Shown: one piece after another, positions 1-9,310 of the stretch
Numbering within the stretch: the stretch's first letter is position 1
How the letters are laid out: every line of letters begins with the position of its first letter
Assembly (NCBI RefSeq): GCF_001015055.1
Contig: NZ_BBWZ01000005.1
Location: 186,001 to 250,000, forward strand
Reading direction: 5' to 3'
Length of the DNA: 64,000 nt
Source: Aneurinibacillus tyrosinisolvens
Lineage (GTDB): Bacteria > Bacillota > Bacilli > Aneurinibacillales > Aneurinibacillaceae
Program-made: the position numbers and the translations under genes
Notes under the pieces: model-generated
The model's input: the letters and a program-made list of their open reading frames with translations, nothing else
Database searches by the model: none
Told to the model about the DNA's origin: nothing

Positions 1-692
1 TTCAGCAGTTTCAAGATGAGATTGGCGTTCACTTTACGAATGAAAAGTTATTGCGGCAGGCTTTTACCCATTCTTCCTATGTGAATGAGCACAGGGGGAA
101 ACCTTTTCAGGACAATGAACGCCTTGAGTTTTTAGGGGATGCGGTCCTTGAGTTAACCGTTTCCCAATTTTTATACACTCATTTTCCGAAGATGGCAGAA
201 GGAGAACTGACGAAAATGCGGGCGGCTATCGTCTGCGAGCCGTCACTCGTCACGTTCGCCAATCAACTGCAGTTCGGCAGGCTTATCCTGCTTGGCAAAG
301 GGGAAGAACTGACCGGCGGAAGGTTTCGCCCGGCACTGCTTGCAGACGTGTTTGAGGCTTTCATTGGCGCCCTATACCTTGACCAGGGGATTGAACACGT
401 CTTCCGTTTTCTGGAGAAGTATGTGTATCCCCGCATTAACCAGGGAGAATTTACCCGGGTAACGGATTACAAGAGCCAGCTCCAGGAATTTATTCAGCAT
501 GACAGTCTTGGGGAAATACAGTACCGCATTGTTCTGGAGCGCGGTCCGGCGCACAGCAGAGAGTTTGTCTCCGAAGTAACATTAAACGGAAAAGTACTCG
601 GGCAGGGCATGGGCCGCTCGAAAAAAGAAGCCGAACAGCATGCGGCTTCGATGGCGTTGAATCAATTGAAAGCAGAGCAGGGGATTGAATGA
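1..692 (+). CDS. rnc: Ribonuclease III (5' end outside window)
   Basis: Double-strand-specific endoribonuclease for rRNA and mRNA processing. The open frame runs in from the window edge (first full codon at base 3), so the start codon and roughly 20 residues are missing. The RNase III signature [14 protein letters not shown] is followed by ELTK and by [13 protein letters not shown] with its acidic residues. The C-terminal double-stranded RNA-binding domain ends with [12 protein letters not shown]. The stop overlaps the next start by four bases (ATGA), suggesting translational coupling. It matches B. subtilis Rnc along its whole visible length. Confidence 0.96.
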   Translation, partial: QQFQDEIGVHFTNEKLLRQAFTHSSYVNEHRGKPFQDNERLEFLGDAVLELTVSQFLYTHFPKMAEGELTKMRAAIVCEPSLVTFANQLQFGRLILLGKGEELTGGRFRPALLADVFEAFIGALYLDQGIEHVFRFLEKYVYPRINQGEFTRVTDYKSQLQEFIQHDSLGEIQYRIVLERGPAHSREFVSEVTLNGKVLGQGMGRSKKEAEQHAASMALNQLKAEQGIE

Positions 693-1765
693 AGCAGCAC
701 GTAAACATCGCTGTATTTGTCCCGCACCAGGGCTGTCCGAAGGATTGTGTATTTTGCAACCAATCGCGTATTACCGGCCAGAAGAGGGAGAATCTGCTGA
801 CAGAAGAAAACGTTCGCGAAATGATTGAGTCGCAGCTCGCGACCGTCCAGCCCAATCAATCGGTAGAAATTGCTTTCTTCGGCGGCAGCTTTACCGGCTT
901 GCCCCGCGGGTACCAGACAATGCTGCTCAGCACCGCAAAGAGGTATGCCGATAAGGGACGGGTCGACGGCATCCGCCTTTCCACCCGTCCGGATTACATT
1001 GCCCCCCATATTATGGAGTACCTGCTTTCCTATGGTGTCACTACGATTGAACTTGGCTGCCAGTCACTGGATAATGAGGTGCTGGAGATGTCAAAGCGAG
1101 GCCATAGTGCGGAAGATGTAGAGAAAGCCGTCCGTACGATAAGGAATTATCCATCCGTACAGCTTGGCCTGCAAATCCTTCCGGGATTGCCGGGGGATAC
1201 CCTTGAGAAGAGCCTGCGTACCATTGATAAAGTTGTAGCACTTGCCCCGGACTTTGTGCGGATTTATCCGGCGCTCGTGATAGCCGGAACCGAACTGGAA
1301 TGGCTGTACGTGACACATCAGTATCAGCCTCTTACCGTCGAAGAAGCGGTGAACTGGGTGGCGGATATGTGGCTCCCTCTCTTAAAGGCTGGAATCCCTG
1401 TCATTCGCATGGGGCTCCATTCCTCGGATGACCTCCGGAGCGAGGGAACGATCCTTGCGGGCCCATTCCATCCTTCGTTTCGCCAACTCGTGGAAGAAGT
1501 ACTGTTCTCCCGCTTGTTGAACCGAATGATGGAAAAGACAAACCATGCGATGGATGAGAACGGCGGGCGGCTGGAAGTGGTTATTCATCCGGCGGATGAA
1601 ACGGCACTTCGGGGGCGCAAAGGCAGCGGCTGGAAGCGGGTGCTTTCCCATTACGGGGAAAGAGAGGCCGTGCTGCTATTTGACAGACGGCAAACCCGCT
1701 ATCATATAAGCTGGAGAAACGCAGGAGCAAAAGCAGAAACGGCTGGTTTTACCAACTTACACTAA
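689..1765 (+). CDS. Radical SAM protein, Elp3-like family
   Basis: A 358-residue protein with a radical SAM cluster motif at residues 16–23 (CPKDCVFC, C-x3-C-x2-C), then FFGGSFTG near residue 64 and a TIM-barrel-like core. This resembles the radical SAM half of Elp3-type proteins, but there is no room for an acetyltransferase domain. The substrate is unknown; RNA modification is a guess from the Elp3 resemblance. It overlaps rnc by four bases and is followed by a terminator. In B. subtilis rnc is directly followed by smc, so this gene is an insertion relative to that order. Confidence 0.85.
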   Translation: MKQHVNIAVFVPHQGCPKDCVFCNQSRITGQKRENLLTEENVREMIESQLATVQPNQSVEIAFFGGSFTGLPRGYQTMLLSTAKRYADKGRVDGIRLSTRPDYIAPHIMEYLLSYGVTTIELGCQSLDNEVLEMSKRGHSAEDVEKAVRTIRNYPSVQLGLQILPGLPGDTLEKSLRTIDKVVALAPDFVRIYPALVIAGTELEWLYVTHQYQPLTVEEAVNWVADMWLPLLKAGIPVIRMGLHSSDDLRSEGTILAGPFHPSFRQLVEEVLFSRLLNRMMEKTNHAMDENGGRLEVVIHPADETALRGRKGSGWKRVLSHYGEREAVLLFDRRQTRYHISWRNAGAKAETAGFTNLH

Positions 1766-1783
1766 ATCAATAACAACAGATGC

Positions 1784-1823
1784 ACCGGCGCCCATGTTAT
1801 GACAGGGAGGCCGGTTTTTTTTA
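1784..1823 (+). terminator. Intrinsic terminator after radical SAM gene
   Basis: ACCGGC (1784–1789) pairs with GCCGGT (1810–1815), an inner CCC/GGG pairing extends the stem, and a run of eight T follows. It closes the rnc–radical SAM transcript and separates it from smc. Confidence 0.85.
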
Positions 1824-1850
1824 TGAGGATCGCCGTAGTGACAACCCATA

Positions 1851-1859
1851 TGGTATAAT
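1851..1859 (+). promoter_or_regulatory. Extended -10 promoter candidate for smc
   Basis: TGgTATAAT is a perfect SigA -10 (1854–1859) with an extended-10 TG. No good -35 lies 16–18 bases upstream. It lies between the upstream terminator and the smc start, 64 bases before the GTG. Confidence 0.5.
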
Positions 1860-1922
1860 GGTACATTCATAAGAAGAGAGAATAGCAGAGGAAGCTGTGG
1901 GAAGTAAAGGGGGCAGCAGAAG

Positions 1923-4900
1923 GTGTATTTAAAACGCCTCGAACTGGTAGGCTTTAAATCATTTGCCGAGCGGACGGAGCTTGAGTTTGTTCCGGGAATT
2001 ACAGCGGTAGTGGGACCGAACGGAAGCGGAAAAAGCAACATTTCCGATGCGATCCGCTGGGTGCTTGGCGAACAGAGCGCCAAGTCACTGCGGGGAGCGA
2101 AGATGGAGGATATTATTTTCTCCGGAAGTGATTCGCGTAAGGCCGTGAATTACTGTGAAGTATCGTTGACGCTCGACAATTCGGACGAAAAACTAAAAAT
2201 GGATTTTACCGAGGTAACGGTAACGAGACGTGTTTACCGTTCAGGGGATAGTGAATATTATATTAACCGTCAAAGCTGCCGGCTCCGCGACATTATTGAG
2301 CTGTTTATGGATACGGGTGTCGGAAAAGAGGCTTATTCTGTCATTGGACAGGGGCGGATTGAAGAAATATTGAGCACACGTGCAGAAGATCGCCGCAGTT
2401 TATTTGAAGAAGCCGCAGGCATCGTTAAATATAAGGCCCGCAAAAAAGAAGCGGTAAAGAAACTTGATGAAACCGAACAAAACCTCGTTCGAATTCACGA
2501 CATTATGAGCGAAATTGAAGAACAAATGGAGCCTTTGTCTGAGCAGGCCGAAAAAGCAAAAGCGTATTTGCGGTTAAAAGATACACTGACCCAGAATGAA
2601 GTCGGGTTATACGTGAGACAATTCGACCTGCTGCATGAAGAATGGGAAGAAATGAAGGCGCAGGCCCTGAAGCTGACGAATGAACAGGTGGAGTGTGCGG
2701 CCGATATTAACCAAATGGATGCCAAAATCGCTGATCTGCGCCAGCATGCGAGCGAGCAGGATCAAGTGCTCGAAGAATTACAGCAGCGCCTGCTTTCCGT
2801 TACGGAAGAGGGCGAGAAGAAAGAAGGGTATCGCGAAGTTTTGCGCGAGCGGCTGCGCAATTACAGCAAGAATAAGCAGGATGCAAGAAGCAAGGCCGTG
2901 CTCCTCCAGCAAAAACAGGATGAGCTTCGGGCCCAGGTTTCTTCCTTCAAGGAGCAGGTGGAGCAATCAACTGAAATGCTGACAGGTTTGGAGAAAGAGC
3001 TGCAGCTCGAGCAAAAACGATACGTGAACTACACCGCTTTTTCAGACGGAGATGTAGAGCGGCTAAAACGGATTATATTGAAATTCTGAATCAGATGGCT
3101 TCCATGCGCAACGAGCTGCGGCATTACCAGCAGCAGGCAGAATCAAGCAAGAAGAAATGGCACCGCCTCGAAGAAAACAATCAGCAGCTTATCGAGGAGA
3201 AGGAGCGGCTGTCCGTACGCCGTGGACAGCTTGAACAGCAGCTGGCAGATGCTTCCGGACAGCTCGCCGCAACGCTGCTGGCCTTTAAACAACAAATGGC
3301 CCAGCAGAAAGAACAGGCTGAGAAAAAATCGCACATACTCGAACAGTTGCGCGAAGGCGAACATAAGCTGAATGCTCTCCTTTCCCGGCGCGATGTAATA
3401 AAGGAAATGCAAACCGATTTCAGCGGCTTTATGCAGGGAGTTAAAGAAATATTAAGAGCCCGTGAGAAGGGATTTGCCGGCATTGAAGGCGCGGTAGCCG
3501 AGCTTATTTCTGTAAAAAAACAGTATGAAATTGCGCTGGAAACGGCGCTGGGCGGCGCGTTGCAGCACGTCGTTGTTGGAAATGAAGCTGTAGGCCGCCA
3601 GGCGATCGCCCTTCTAAAGAAAAGAGGGGCGGGCCGGGCCACGTTTCTCCCGCTTGATGTAATGAAGCCGCGCACCCTCCCTCCGTCCGAACGGGCGCGC
3701 GTGGACCAGATGGACGGTGTGGTAGGCATCGCTGCCGAATTAGTCGGCTTTGATAACAAGTATTCAAACATCATTTATAATCTGCTCGGCCATGTGATTA
3801 TTACCCACAATCTTGAGCAGGCTAACGCGGTGGCGCGCCACATGCAGTACCGCTATCGCATCGTTACGCTGGAAGGGGATGTGGTCAATCCGGGTGGTTC
3901 CATGAGCGGCGGATCGGTTCAGCAGAAGTCAAACCACCTGCTTGGAAGGCAGCGCGAGCTTGAACAGATGGATGCGGAAATACAAAAACAGAAACAATGG
4001 AATGAAGCGTTCTACAATCAGCTGCAAACGATAACCGCCGAGGAAGAGGCGTGGTCGCACAGCCAGGAAGAAATGAGAGACGCATCGGAGAAACTGCGCC
4101 TTGAGGAGCAGGAAGTAAAAGGTTTGCTGCGGGAGTTGGATGCGGCTGAGAAGGGCATTGCAGACCGGTGGGAGTTTTTCAAACAGGACCAGGCTGCCCT
4201 CGATAATGAGCAGGCACAGGCAGAGCATCGCATTGCCATGATCGAGGAGCAACTGGAGGAACTGGCCATTGCCGAGCAGGAAAAGCAGCAGGAAATTGAG
4301 GCGGCGGAGAGAAACAAACGGGAAAAGGAAACCGATAAAGAGGCGCTCAATTCACGCATCACAGATCTGAAGGTACAGGCTGCCGCCCGAAAAGAGCAGC
4401 ACGATGCGAGGACGAATGAATACAGGCGTCTTGAAAAAGAATTGCACTCTGTGACCGAGGAGCTCGAATCGACAACGAAAGTGCTTCTGCTGCTGGATAG
4501 CGGTGCGGCGACAAGCGATGAAGAAGAGGAGAAGATAGATCGTGAAATCCGCACGCTTCGGACAGAAAAAGAGCAGTACGCACTCCATATTCAGGAACAG
4601 AGAAAGAGAAGACAGGATGTGTACAACCTTCTGTCTGACCATGAGAGCGAAACGAAAGAGCAACGCAGCAGACTGAAAGAAATCGAGGACAGGCTTCATA
4701 AGAGTGAAGTGAAGGTTGGCCGAATGGACGTAGAACTTGATAACCTGCTCCATAAGCTTCGCGATGAATACGAACTAAGCTATGAACTTGCGAAAGCCAC
4801 CTACCCTCTCCCGGAAAATACAGAGGAAACCGCACGGATTGTCAAAGGGATTAAGGCGGAAATTGCAGAGCTTGGAACGGTGAATTTAGGAGCGATTGAG

Positions 4901-5482
4901 GAGTTTGAGCGCCTGCATGAACGCCAGCAATTCCTGTTTGAGCAGCATCGTGATTTGAGCGAAGCGAAAGCGACGCTGTATAAGGTCATCGGGGATATTG
5001 ATGAGGAGATGTCCCGCCGCTTCCTCGAAACGTTTGAATCGATTCGCGAGCATTTCCAAGTTGTGTTTACGCGCCTCTTTGGCGGCGGCCGTGCTGACCT
5101 GCAGCTATCTAATCCGGAAAACCTGCTGGAAACCGGAATTGACATCATAGCACAGCCTCCCGGCAAAAAGCTGCAGTATCTGGCTCTTCTGTCAGGCGGA
5201 GAAAAGGCGCTGACAGCGATCGCGCTGCTGTTCTCTATCTTACACGTAAAACCGGTTCCCTTCTGCGTCCTGGATGAGGTGGAAGCGGCGCTTGATGATG
5301 CGAATGTAACCCGCTTTGCCGAGTATTTGCGCGAGTTCTGCGAAGATACCCAGTTTATTGTCGTAACGCACCGGAAAGGGACAATGGAAGGTGCGGACGT
5401 TTTGTACGGGGTAACAATGCAGGAATCAGGGGTATCCAGGCTCGTCTCCGTCCGGCTTGAAGAAGAAGTTCTCGTTTCATAG
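1923..5482 (+). CDS. smc: Chromosome partition protein SMC (one-base frameshift)
   Basis: SMC ATPase, which organises and segregates the chromosome with ScpA/ScpB. GTG start after AAAGGGGG. The N-terminal Walker A is GPNGSGKSN near residue 32; long coiled coils flank a hinge around residues 510–680 (GGSMSGGS near its end). The C-terminal half carries [16 protein letters not shown] and Walker [15 protein letters not shown]. The frame breaks at 3065–3068: ...DVERLK ends in a TGA at 3087, and the +1 frame continues [11 protein letters not shown]. One extra A in the AAAA run restores a 1186-residue protein, the usual length. SMC is important for growth, so sequence error is more likely than a real null allele. 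Confidence 0.93.
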
Positions 5483-5530
5483 CCCGGGCGTGAAATCCAG
5501 GGTTGTAAGCGGGATAATTTTACCGTATAG

Positions 5531-5580
5531 GAAACTATATGTTGCTATAAAGTAGTAGAGCAAAAGACCGCAAGGTCAAA
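5531..5580 (+). repeat. Leader motif, copy 1 (GNRA hairpin)
   Basis: About 48 bases ending in GACC-GCAA-GGTC (5566–5577), a four-pair stem with a GCAA tetraloop. The same motif, with few differences, recurs at 13162–13209 upstream of rnhB. The shared core includes TTGCT, TAAAGTA, TAGAG and AAAAGACCGCAAGGTCAA. I do not recognise the family. Confidence 0.55.
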
Positions 5581-5783
5581 AACGTTAGAAAAAAGGGAGG
5601 GCAGTCCACGCTGTCCGGCCTTCCTGACCCAGCGGAACCTCCCGGAGAGCAGAACAAGCCCGCAATTGTCTCCATCATCGAACTACCCAGATGTTTTGCG
5701 GGCGCTGCTCGCAGGGAGGTGGAGCGGACAGTTCTTCCTTCCTCGCGGAAGGGAAAGGCAAGTGGAATGAACTCCCTTTTTTC
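5538..5783 (+). ncRNA. Candidate structured RNA between smc and ftsY
   Basis: This is the main content of the 323-base gap 5483–5805. Nested complementary arms are visible: 5588–5599/5772–5783 (12 perfect pairs, the right arm containing six T), 5605–5609/5762–5766, 5611–5617/5725–5731, 5637–5643/5714–5720, 5647–5651/5706–5710 and 5658–5665/5696–5703. A side hairpin CCTTCC-TCGC-GGAAGG lies at 5737–5752. Seven arms in correct nesting over 200 bases is unlikely by chance. A weak promoter (TTGTAA 5503, 17-base gap, TATAGG 5526) precedes it. It could be a stand-alone small RNA or a cis leader of ftsY. It does not look like SRP RNA, RNase P RNA or tmRNA. Confidence 0.5.
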
Positions 5784-5805
5784 TTATATGAAAGGACGCG
5801 GAGCC

Positions 5806-6801
5806 ATGAGCTTTTTTAAGAAACTGAAAGAAAAGATTTCCGGCCAGACCGAAGCCATAACGACCAAGTTTAAAGATGGCTTAACAAAGACGCGCAGCGC
5901 ATTTGAGAAAGTGGAAGACCTTGTGCGCCGTTACAAAAAGATTGATGAGGACTTCTACGAAGAGCTGGAGGAAATCCTCATCAGTGCGGACGTAGGCGTG
6001 AACACGGTAATGGAGCTTGTCGACGAGCTGCGTAATGAAGCGCGCAAGCAGAAGATTGAGAATGCCGTCGACCTGCAGCCGGTATTATCGGAGAAGCTGG
6101 TCGGGCTCCTGCAGGATAAAGACGAAGACAACTCTCTGGACATTCAGGACGGCCGGATGAACGTCATCCTGTTTGTTGGCGTAAACGGGGTTGGAAAAAC
6201 AACGACGATCGGGAAAATGGCGAACCTGTTTAAAAGCCAGGGAAAAAAGGTCGTGCTTGCAGCGGGCGATACGTTCCGTGCCGGCGCGATTGAGCAGCTT
6301 GAAGTATGGGGGCAGCGCGTTGGTGTAGACGTGGTGAAGCAGCAGCAGGGTTCTGATCCGGCGGCCGTGATTTATGACGGAATTCAGGCCGCCCGTGCCA
6401 AGCAGGCTGATATTCTGCTGTGCGATACGGCCGGCCGCCTGCAGAATAAAGTAAACCTTATGGAAGAGCTGGCAAAAATCCACCGTGTCATTCAGCGCGA
6501 AATACCCGGTGCACCGCACGAAACACTGCTTGTCCTTGATGCGACGACGGGGCAGAATGCGCTGAACCAGGCGAAGGCGTTCAGCAATTCAGCAAATCTG
6601 TCCGGCATTATTTTAACGAAGCTGGACGGGACGGCGAAGGGCGGAATTGTTATCGCCATCCGCAATGAATTGAACATCCCGGTCAAGTATGTAGGACTCG
6701 GAGAGAAAATGGATGATTTGCAGCCGTTCGATCCGGAGCAGTTCGTTCATGCTATTTTTGCCGGTTCGATTGCGAGAGAAGAAGCAGAAGCGAGAGAGTA
6801 A
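5806..6801 (+). CDS. ftsY: Signal recognition particle receptor FtsY
   Basis: SRP receptor GTPase, which docks Ffh–ribosome complexes at the membrane. 331 residues, like B. subtilis FtsY. The start at 5806 (MSFFKKLKEKI) is chosen because AAAGGACGCGGAG precedes it and it matches the family N-terminus; the open frame extends upstream to 5719 but into structured non-coding sequence. The N-terminal helical domain is followed by the G domain: GVNGVGKTTTIGK (P-loop), DTFRAGAIEQL, DTAGR and TKLDGTAKGG. It lies upstream of ylxM–ffh, its functional partners. Confidence 0.96.
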   Translation: MSFFKKLKEKISGQTEAITTKFKDGLTKTRSAFEKVEDLVRRYKKIDEDFYEELEEILISADVGVNTVMELVDELRNEARKQKIENAVDLQPVLSEKLVGLLQDKDEDNSLDIQDGRMNVILFVGVNGVGKTTTIGKMANLFKSQGKKVVLAAGDTFRAGAIEQLEVWGQRVGVDVVKQQQGSDPAAVIYDGIQAARAKQADILLCDTAGRLQNKVNLMEELAKIHRVIQREIPGAPHETLLVLDATTGQNALNQAKAFSNSANLSGIILTKLDGTAKGGIVIAIRNELNIPVKYVGLGEKMDDLQPFDPEQFVHAIFAGSIAREEAEARE

Positions 6802-6812
6802 AGAGAAAACAC

Positions 6813-6841
6813 TTGACACTCTGGCATGTGTTCTGTATTAT
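6813..6841 (+). promoter_or_regulatory. Strong SigA promoter for ylxM–ffh
   Basis: Perfect -35 TTGACA (6813–6818), 17-base spacer and -10 TATTAT (6836–6841). Transcription would begin near 6848, at the foot of an 11-pair hairpin. Confidence 0.8.
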
Positions 6842-6844
6842 TAG

Positions 6845-6874
6845 TTCCTGTAAAGGTTTTTCGCTTTACAGGAA
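6845..6874 (+). promoter_or_regulatory. Perfect inverted repeat in ylxM leader
   Basis: TTCCTGTAAAG (6845–6855) and CTTTACAGGAA (6864–6874) are perfect complements around an 8-base loop. No T run follows, so it is not a standard terminator. It starts at about the predicted transcription start and could stabilise the mRNA 5' end or act as an operator. Confidence 0.6.
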
Positions 6875-6899
6875 GTTCCGTACAGGAGGGACTGGTCCC

Positions 6900-7244
6900 A
6901 TGCTGGAGGAAACGAACCGTCTTCATTTACTGTTTGATTTTTATGGAAAACTGTTGAAAGACAAGCAGAAACAATACTTTGAAATGTATTACCAGGATGA
7001 CCTGTCGTTGAGCGAAATCGCGGAACTGCAGGAAATCAGCCGTCAGGCCGTTTATGAACACGTGAAGCGGGTGGCGAACGTAATGGAGCAGTATGAAAGC
7101 AAACTAGGCTTGCTTACCCGTTATGAGAAGCGCCGCGTTTTACTGGATGAATTACAGCAGGAACTATCTACTGAGGGGCGGTCCGAATCGCACGCCTGTG
7201 CGCTGGTCGGGAAGCTTCTTGCATTAGAAATGGATATAGATTAG
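6900..7244 (+). CDS. ylxM: YlxM, SRP-associated HTH protein
   Basis: A 114-residue YlxM/p13-like protein with a sigma-70 region 4-type helix-turn-helix (SLSEIAELQEISRQAVYEHV, residues about 38–57). Family members bind SRP and modulate its GTPase in streptococci. The start at 6900 follows ACAGGAGGG at good spacing; the longer open frame starts upstream of the predicted transcription start and is rejected. It lies 10 bases before ffh, in the conserved ylxM–ffh pair. Confidence 0.92.
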   Translation: MLEETNRLHLLFDFYGKLLKDKQKQYFEMYYQDDLSLSEIAELQEISRQAVYEHVKRVANVMEQYESKLGLLTRYEKRRVLLDELQQELSTEGRSESHACALVGKLLALEMDID

Positions 7245-7254
7245 GAGGCGGACC

Positions 7255-8607
7255 ATGGCCTTTGAAAGCTTAGCCAGCCGACTGCAATCCACATTTGATA
7301 AGCTTCGCAGCAAAGGGAAAGTAAGTGAAGAAGACGTTGCGAAAGCAATGCGTGAAGTGCGTCTTGCCCTGCTTGAAGCGGACGTTAATTTTAAGGTTGT
7401 TAAAGATTTTGTTAATCGTGTTAAGGACCGGGCCATCGGCCAGGATGTTCTAAAAAGCCTTACCCCGGGACAGCAGGTTATCAAAGTCGTAAATGAAGAA
7501 CTCACCGAGCTAATGGGTGGAGGACAGAGCAAGATTGCAACTGCTAACCGCCCGCCGACCGTTGTCATGATGGTGGGGCTCCAGGGTGCGGGTAAAACGA
7601 CGACAATCGGCAAGCTCGCTAATTATTTGCGCGGGAAGTTAAATCGAAAGCCGCTTCTGGTGGCATGTGACGTATACCGCCCCGCTGCGATTAAGCAGCT
7701 TGAGGTGCTGGGGAACCAGCTTAATATGCCGGTCTTTTCAATGGGCGATCAGGTAAATCCGGTCGAGATTGCGAGAGCAGCTGTTGAACACGCAAAAGCG
7801 GAGCATCTTGATTATGTGCTCATTGATACCGCAGGCCGCCTGCATATCGATGAAACACTCATGGGCGAGCTTGCGCAAATTAAAGAAGTAGTAAAGCCGG
7901 ATGAGATTATGCTTGTCGTGGACGCGATGACCGGCCAGGATGCCGTGAATGTCGCTGAAAGCTTTAACAGCCAGCTTGCTTTGTCCGGTGTTGTGCTTAC
8001 TAAACTGGACGGGGACACCAAGGGCGGTGCCGCTCTCTCCGTTAAGGCTGTTACCGGAACCCCGATTAAGTTTGTCGGTATGGGTGAGAAAATGGATGCA
8101 CTTGAACCGTTCCACCCGGACCGGATGGCGAGCCGGATTCTCGGAATGGGCGATGTATTAACGCTCATTGAGAAAGCGCAGATGGATGTTGATGAAACGA
8201 AGGCCAAAGAGCTTGAGCGCAAAATGCGCAATGCTGAGTTTACCTTTGAAGACTTCCTTGAGCAAATGGCGCAGGTCCGCAAGATGGGGCCGCTCGATGA
8301 GCTTATGAACATGATGCCCGGCATGAATAAAATGAAGGGCATGAAGGATTTGAAGGTCGATGAAGGCGCGCTTGGGCGGGTGGAAGCGATTGTCCGTTCC
8401 ATGACGACCGAGGAAAAGCGCAGACCTGAAATCATGAATGCAAGCCGCAGGAAGCGAATTGCGGCCGGCAGCGGCACAAGTGTCCAGGAAGTAAACCGCC
8501 TTATCAAGCAGTTTGACGATATGCGTAAAATGATGAAGCAGTTTACGAAAATGACCGATAAAGCCAAGAAGAAGGGCGGAGGCTTCAAGTTTCCGTTCAT
8601 GCAGTAA
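7255..8607 (+). CDS. ffh: Signal recognition particle protein Ffh
   Basis: SRP54-type GTPase that binds signal peptides co-translationally. 450 residues: N domain, G domain with GLQGAGKTTTIGKLA, DVYRPAAIKQL, DTAGRLHID and TKLDGDTKGGAAL, then a methionine-rich M domain (MMPGMNKMKGMKD) with the RNA-binding stretch ...RRKRIAAGSGTSVQEVN. AGGAGG precedes the ATG. It is co-transcribed with ylxM; FtsY is encoded just upstream. Confidence 0.97.
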   Translation: MAFESLASRLQSTFDKLRSKGKVSEEDVAKAMREVRLALLEADVNFKVVKDFVNRVKDRAIGQDVLKSLTPGQQVIKVVNEELTELMGGGQSKIATANRPPTVVMMVGLQGAGKTTTIGKLANYLRGKLNRKPLLVACDVYRPAAIKQLEVLGNQLNMPVFSMGDQVNPVEIARAAVEHAKAEHLDYVLIDTAGRLHIDETLMGELAQIKEVVKPDEIMLVVDAMTGQDAVNVAESFNSQLALSGVVLTKLDGDTKGGAALSVKAVTGTPIKFVGMGEKMDALEPFHPDRMASRILGMGDVLTLIEKAQMDVDETKAKELERKMRNAEFTFEDFLEQMAQVRKMGPLDELMNMMPGMNKMKGMKDLKVDEGALGRVEAIVRSMTTEEKRRPEIMNASRRKRIAAGSGTSVQEVNRLIKQFDDMRKMMKQFTKMTDKAKKKGGGFKFPFMQ

Positions 8608-8631
8608 CATGATTATTCTTAAACATAAGTC

Positions 8632-8660
8632 TTGTCTTTCATAGCTGACTTTGTTAATAT
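8632..8660 (+). promoter_or_regulatory. Weak promoter candidate for rpsP
   Basis: TTGTCT (8632–8637), 17-base gap, TAATAT (8655–8660), in the 94-base ffh–rpsP gap. Each hexamer matches consensus at 4 of 6. No terminator is seen after ffh. Confidence 0.35.
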
Positions 8661-8701
8661 TATTTTTATTGTGTAAAACACAACATGGAGGGAATTGTAA
8701 A

Positions 8702-8974
8702 ATGGCAGTTAAAATTCGTTTAAAGCGTATGGGACAGAAGAAAGCCCCTTTCTATCGTGTAGTAGTAGCAGATTCAAGAGCGCCTCGTGATGGCCGTTTC
8801 ATCGAAGAAATCGGTACCTACAATCCGGTAACTCAGCCTGCTGAAGTAAGCATCAATGAAGAGAAAGCATTAAAATGGTTAACAACAGGTGCACAGCCAA
8901 CAGATACTGTACGTACTCTGTTCCGTAAAGCCGGCCTTCTTCAGAAGTTCCACGAAGTAAGAAACCAGAAGTAA
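8702..8974 (+). CDS. rpsP: Ribosomal protein S16
   Basis: 90-residue S16, a small-subunit protein needed early in 30S assembly. The whole sequence is typical of the family ([32 protein letters not shown]). Good AGGAGG-type site (GGAGGG) upstream. First gene of the rpsP–khpA–ylqD–rimM–trmD cluster, in the usual Bacillales order. Confidence 0.98.
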   Translation: MAVKIRLKRMGQKKAPFYRVVVADSRAPRDGRFIEEIGTYNPVTQPAEVSINEEKALKWLTTGAQPTDTVRTLFRKAGLLQKFHEVRNQK

Positions 8975-9003
8975 TTTATTTGCGCTAACGGGAGGTCTTG
9001 TTC

Positions 9004-9231
9004 GTGATAGGATTGATTGAGACGATTGCTAAAGCGCTTGTTGATCATCCCGAATCCGTTTCTGTTCAAGAGATTGGACAGGAGAGCAGCACAGTATACC
9101 GCCTGTCCGTTCACCCGGATGATATGGGGAAAGTAATCGGAAAACAGGGACGGATTGCCAAGTCTCTTCGTACAGTTGTGAACGCGATGGCTTTGAAACA
9201 AAACCGCCGTGTTACAATTGAAATCATATAG
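9004..9231 (+). CDS. khpA: KH-domain RNA-binding protein KhpA (YlqC)
   Basis: A 75-residue single KH-domain protein with the RNA-binding GKVIGKQGRIAKSLRT loop. KhpA partners with KhpB/Jag as a global RNA binder in Gram-positive bacteria. The GTG at 9004 is chosen because GGGAGG ends at 8995, giving eight bases of spacing; the TTG at 8998 would be too close. It lies between rpsP and ylqD and is followed by a terminator. Confidence 0.94.
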   Translation: MIGLIETIAKALVDHPESVSVQEIGQESSTVYRLSVHPDDMGKVIGKQGRIAKSLRTVVNAMALKQNRRVTIEII

Positions 9232-9242
9232 TGTGAAATTGG

Positions 9243-9274
9243 AAAAGCTGGGAGAATGAATCCCAGCTTTTTCT
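9243..9274 (+). terminator. Intrinsic terminator after khpA
   Basis: AAAAGCTGGGA (9243–9253) and TCCCAGCTTTT (9261–9271) pair perfectly across a 7-base loop, followed by more T. The transcript may partly read through to ylqD–rimM, for which no separate promoter is obvious. Confidence 0.85.
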
Positions 9275-9310
9275 TCCATTCATGCATGCACAACCAGGAG
9301 GGATGCCATC

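Noticed and set aside
5588..5783. Transposon (MITE) explanation for the smc–ftsY inverted arms
   Set aside because: The complementarity is a series of separate nested helices with differing loops rather than continuous terminal repeats, and no target duplication is seen. Not fully excluded.
5588..5783. SRP RNA explanation because ftsY and ffh are adjacent
   Set aside because: The conserved SRP helix 8 motif (GGUCAGG … GGAAGCAG-type) and the Alu-domain sequence are absent on the plus strand.
5719..5805. In-frame upstream extension of ftsY
   Set aside because: It reads through the structured non-coding region, has no homology, and the start at 5806 has its own good ribosome site.
7812..8600. 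262-codon open frame on the minus strand across ffh
   Set aside because: Fully antisense to ffh, which is a perfect family match; no ribosome site and a composition (Ser/Arg-rich) typical of shadow frames.
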